From Camarhynchus parvulus (taxonomy: Eukaryota > Chordata > Aves > Passeriformes > Thraupidae), in contig NC_044571.1 in NCBI RefSeq assembly GCF_901933205.1, positions 8,223,420 through 8,287,419 of the forward strand: a DNA stretch of 64,000 nt, in the 5' to 3' direction. The translations under genes and the position numbers were made by a program. Below, one piece after another: positions 60,901-64,000 of the stretch. Positions within the stretch are counted from its first letter, which is position 1, and every line of letters starts with the position of its first letter. The notes under the pieces were generated by a model. It made no database searches and was not told the origin of the DNA. It was given only the letters and a program-made list of their open reading frames with translations.

Positions 60901-63900
60901 ACCTGGGATTAAAGGCAAGAGAGGTAAAAATGGAAATCATGCTTGTCTATTTGGCTGGCTGTCCTGGTGCTTCACTGCCAAGTCTTCTACACCCACCCAA
61001 AACCTCTTTCCTTTCAAAAAAAAAAATAAATCCTCAAATCCCAACCCCAAACCATACTAAACAATGAGGGGGACCTCTGCATGTCCATTTGCATTGCAAT
61101 GTGTGTAGTTAATTTCTAGCTACTTGCATGGTAGTATTTTGCAAACCAGGATTCCTAGTTCTCAAGTCATGCCCTGCCAAGGCTGGTAACCAGCAAGGGG
61201 CTCTTTTAGGAGCTTGACACTGAGCCAATCATGCATGTTAGAGCTCCCTGGGATGGCAAAAGGAGTCTTGGTGGGAAAGGCTAAGTCTGTTTCCTACACT
61301 CTGATCTGCACAGTTTTAAATTGCTTAACTCCTTCCTGATGCAGCGAAGAAAAAGAAAGGTGATTGAATGTTCTGCAGAGCCTTGATGGAGAACAAGTCT
61401 GGTCTGATTCAGCTCATATATGTACCAAATTTTTATGGTGAGGCCCAAATCAGCTGAGGCAACTCAGGCTTCTCGTTAGGTAAGCTGAGAGGCCCGTGTT
61501 CCCCACTCAGCTACTTCCTGAGCTTGTGGGCAAGTTCCACCCACCATCCATTGGTTAGAGCAATCTTTTAACAGATGGAAAACCTGTTTTCAAAGCCTCA
61601 CCCTGCCAAATTTGGGCAGATCCCTGTGTTTCTCCTAGCAAAGTGACCTGACCATCAAGCTCAGGACTGTATAACTGACACTAGAGCTAAGATGATTGCT
61701 AATTCTGTGGCATCTCCCTGAGCTATGGCTGAGCAAGGTGTCAGTCACTGCTCCAGGGAAAAGTGAAGTGAAACAGCAGCATCAGGAGATGTTGCACCCA
61801 CAGAGATTCAAGCCTAGGCCAAGTGGATTTTTAAAACAAGTGTCCCCCTACCAATGAGTGTCCTGAACCCATGGATTATTGAGGAAGATATGACAGACAT
61901 CATAGATAGATATAGACAGATATTATATGACAGATATACCATGGCAAGCCGCTGGAGTAGTGAATCTCTCGAGAGGATAAGCTTCTGCTGCAAGTCTGAA
62001 GTTGGAAAGTCGATGCCCTACAAGACATGTGGTTTAAGTCCTACCCCTTTCATTAGCATTCCCTCTTGAGATAAATGAGGCTTTATATTTAACATTTGAG
62101 CTACTGTGAATGCACAATACTGTGTTTTTAAAGTTGGGTTCAGACAGGACAAGTTTGTATCTATCTTTGTTTTCAGCGGATCAGATACGGATGATCCCAG
62201 CCTGAAACCATCCCTGTGTTTGTGTGTCATGTTTGTGTGCAATTTATTCCTCACTGCTTATTTACAAGAGCAACTTTTACAATTTTTTTAGTAGCTGAAT
62301 GGCATAGATTTTCATACTTTGTCTTCTTTAACTGGAGTAGAGACCATCCCTATCTGTTTACGCAGTGTTTATCATAGAGCTGCTCGGAGTCCCAGGGGCA
62401 AGTTCAACAGAAATATTAGCAAGAAAGATATCTGTAAACATGGACATAGTTCATATTTCTGTTTTCAGCCTTGTTTCCTAGGGACACAAAAGTTACACAA
62501 ACACACTGTTTATCTGCTAGTCCCCAACTATGAGCTTTTGGGCTCCACTGGTCAGCATGGAATCAAATCTGGCAGAGGTCCAGGGCCATGGCAGAACTTG
62601 GGAAAGAAAGGCACCAGTTAGTGCCTCCACCAAAGAAAAGCTGGAGAGGAGATGCTGCCCATGTTCACTGGCATCTGACAACTCCCCCATCCAAATCCAC
62701 ATGCTTTTGGTTGAGTCACAGCATGTGCTGTCTCATGCCAAGATGAAAGGCTGGAAAAGTGATGTAAGGGCACATGGAAGGATGGTAGAAACAGGGCAGG
62801 GGGAGGGCACTGCAGAGAAGAAAAAAAGACTGGGTTTGGGTGTTCAAGGAGGAGTGTTTAAAACTGGATTTGGGTGTTTAAAGTCTCTTTAAATGGAAGA
62901 GACCTGAAGCTAGAACAGCCTGGAGACTACGGGCTAGGGAAGGATTTGGGACGTTACTGTGGAAATTTCTTGGTGAGAGAAAGTTTCAAGTGTCACAGAC
63001 AGGATGTTTTGAGGTCTACAACTGAAATTTGCAAGGTTTTATTGGTTCTGCGTAAGAGCAAACCACATGTGACTGATGTACTTAGCTTGTAGTTGTGTTG
63101 AGAGGATTTTTTTGAAAGGTTCTCTTTCCCGTCTGTAATCTAGCAAACTGTTTTATATGAGGGAGAGAGAGTTGCTCCAGAAAGCTCACAGTAATATTTG
63201 TTTATTACCTGCACTCTGGGAGTCTGAGCCTCCAATGCAGCAGGCGCCATGCAAATACGCTACTGGTACAGTAAATGCAGGAACTCTGCTGCAGGAGGCA
63301 ACTTTTCCCCTTGAGTACTTTATACAAAACAAGGATTTGGTGGTAAAGCAAACACATTTAAATGATGCCCACAGGGAAAAAGTCGATTTTGGCCAAAAGA
63401 AGCTGGCTGCAGTACCTGCTATATACAAAAACCAGAGTCAACCAAAACATTCTTCTGGGCTGTCTTCTGCCAGCTCTTGAGGTACCCAGAGGAAATTCAA
63501 TGTGTACTGAAAACCAGGTTACTACAGAGGTTGTTCGCTTGCAAGAATAGCCTGAAAGCCTGTTCTGAAGCTGAACGCCAAAATGCCTTGGCAGTTCAGT
63601 CATTGACTGGCAATCCTCCTCAGCCAATGCAAGTGCCTGCTGCTCTGCTGCCTATTTTTAACAGGATGCAACTATTTATCATGTTTCTGGCTGAGATTTT
63701 TATAGTTGAGCCTCCTGCCATCCATCAACTCCAGACGATTTATGTGGGATAAGGGTTTCTCCCAGGATGGCTTCGAGCTCTCCAGGCTAACAAACTGGCA
63801 CATGGCTCTGCCATCAGCTCTGGGGACAACTTGAACCTTGCAGTGCAGCCCAAAGCCTCCATCTGGTCCAGGCACCGGTGTGTGTCACACAGCCCCTCTG

Positions 63901-64000
63901 CTGCTCCTGATGGCACTGACAGGAATGTCTTACCTGCTGCCTGGGCTCCTCAGCATCACAGCTCTGCCAGGGGTAGGGCTAGGAGCAGGCCCACCTTTCC
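57991..64000. other. Intergenic sequence with candidate conserved elements
   Basis: No gene recognised. The segment at 60,480-60,870 is listed separately as a candidate element, and about 61,080-61,150 (catttgcattgcaatgtg onward) looks similar. An imperfect tetranucleotide-like run (catagatagatatagacag) lies near 61,900-61,935. Frames up to 120 codons occur but carry no domain. Confidence 0.6.
60480..60870. promoter_or_regulatory. Candidate distal conserved non-coding element
   Basis: Unique AT-rich stretch with TAATGATGTGTAAGATTAAA, a GCCATCTTG (YY1-type core) near 60,628, TTCAAAGAGG, and retained CpGs in an AT-rich setting (GATTCCGTTCCGCGTG near 60,690-60,705). No repeat or coding character is seen. 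It is inferred to be a possible long-range regulatory element. Confidence 0.3.

Overview
This is a vertebrate nuclear window, almost certainly from a bird and probably a songbird. It has short exons with GT/AG borders separated by introns of 0.2 to 8.3 kb, CR1 LINE 3' ends finishing in ATTCTATG/ATTCTGTG-like tails, and decayed endogenous-retrovirus LTRs of types familiar from passerine genomes. There is no prokaryotic organisation. Most of the long open frames are artefacts of tandem repeats whose period is a multiple of three.

The left half (about 1-33,800) is the 3' part of one plus-strand gene, BCOR (BCL6 corepressor). Ten coding exons join in one continuous frame of 749 codons plus stop. 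They encode the C-terminal part of the protein: a conserved linker, a basic nuclear-localisation-like cluster, three ankyrin repeats and the PUFD domain that binds PCGF1 in the non-canonical PRC1.1 Polycomb complex. The large 5' exon with the BCL6-binding region lies upstream of the window. The 3'UTR runs to an AATAAA at 33,778. The introns carry a 15-bp minisatellite (about 5,972-6,430), a CR1 3' end (12,570-13,100), a solo ERVL-type LTR with an expanded GAGT microsatellite (19,648-20,418), a 28-bp triplication (25,242-25,325) and several AT-rich stretches that look like conserved non-coding elements.

The right half (33,800-64,000) shows no convincing host gene and reads as a gene-poor intergenic region. 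It holds a short CR1 3' tail (36,432-36,538), a retroviral cluster at 43.2-48.5 kb (two minus-strand LTR-like segments and a broken plus-strand integrase fragment), and two GC-rich minisatellites with a 9-bp period and opposite strand polarity (49,967-50,661 and 57,377-57,990). It also has several AT-rich, homeodomain/octamer-motif-rich candidates for long-range enhancers.

I found no new multi-gene system. The most notable points are the expansion of a tetranucleotide microsatellite inside an LTR, the pair of related but strand-inverted 9-bp minisatellites with a 249-bp higher-order duplication in one of them, the intronic minisatellite that carries many GCCATGG start contexts, and a weak splice donor after the ankyrin repeats that could give a PUFD-less BCOR isoform. 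All family assignments come from reading the sequence and from memory of the families. No search was run.
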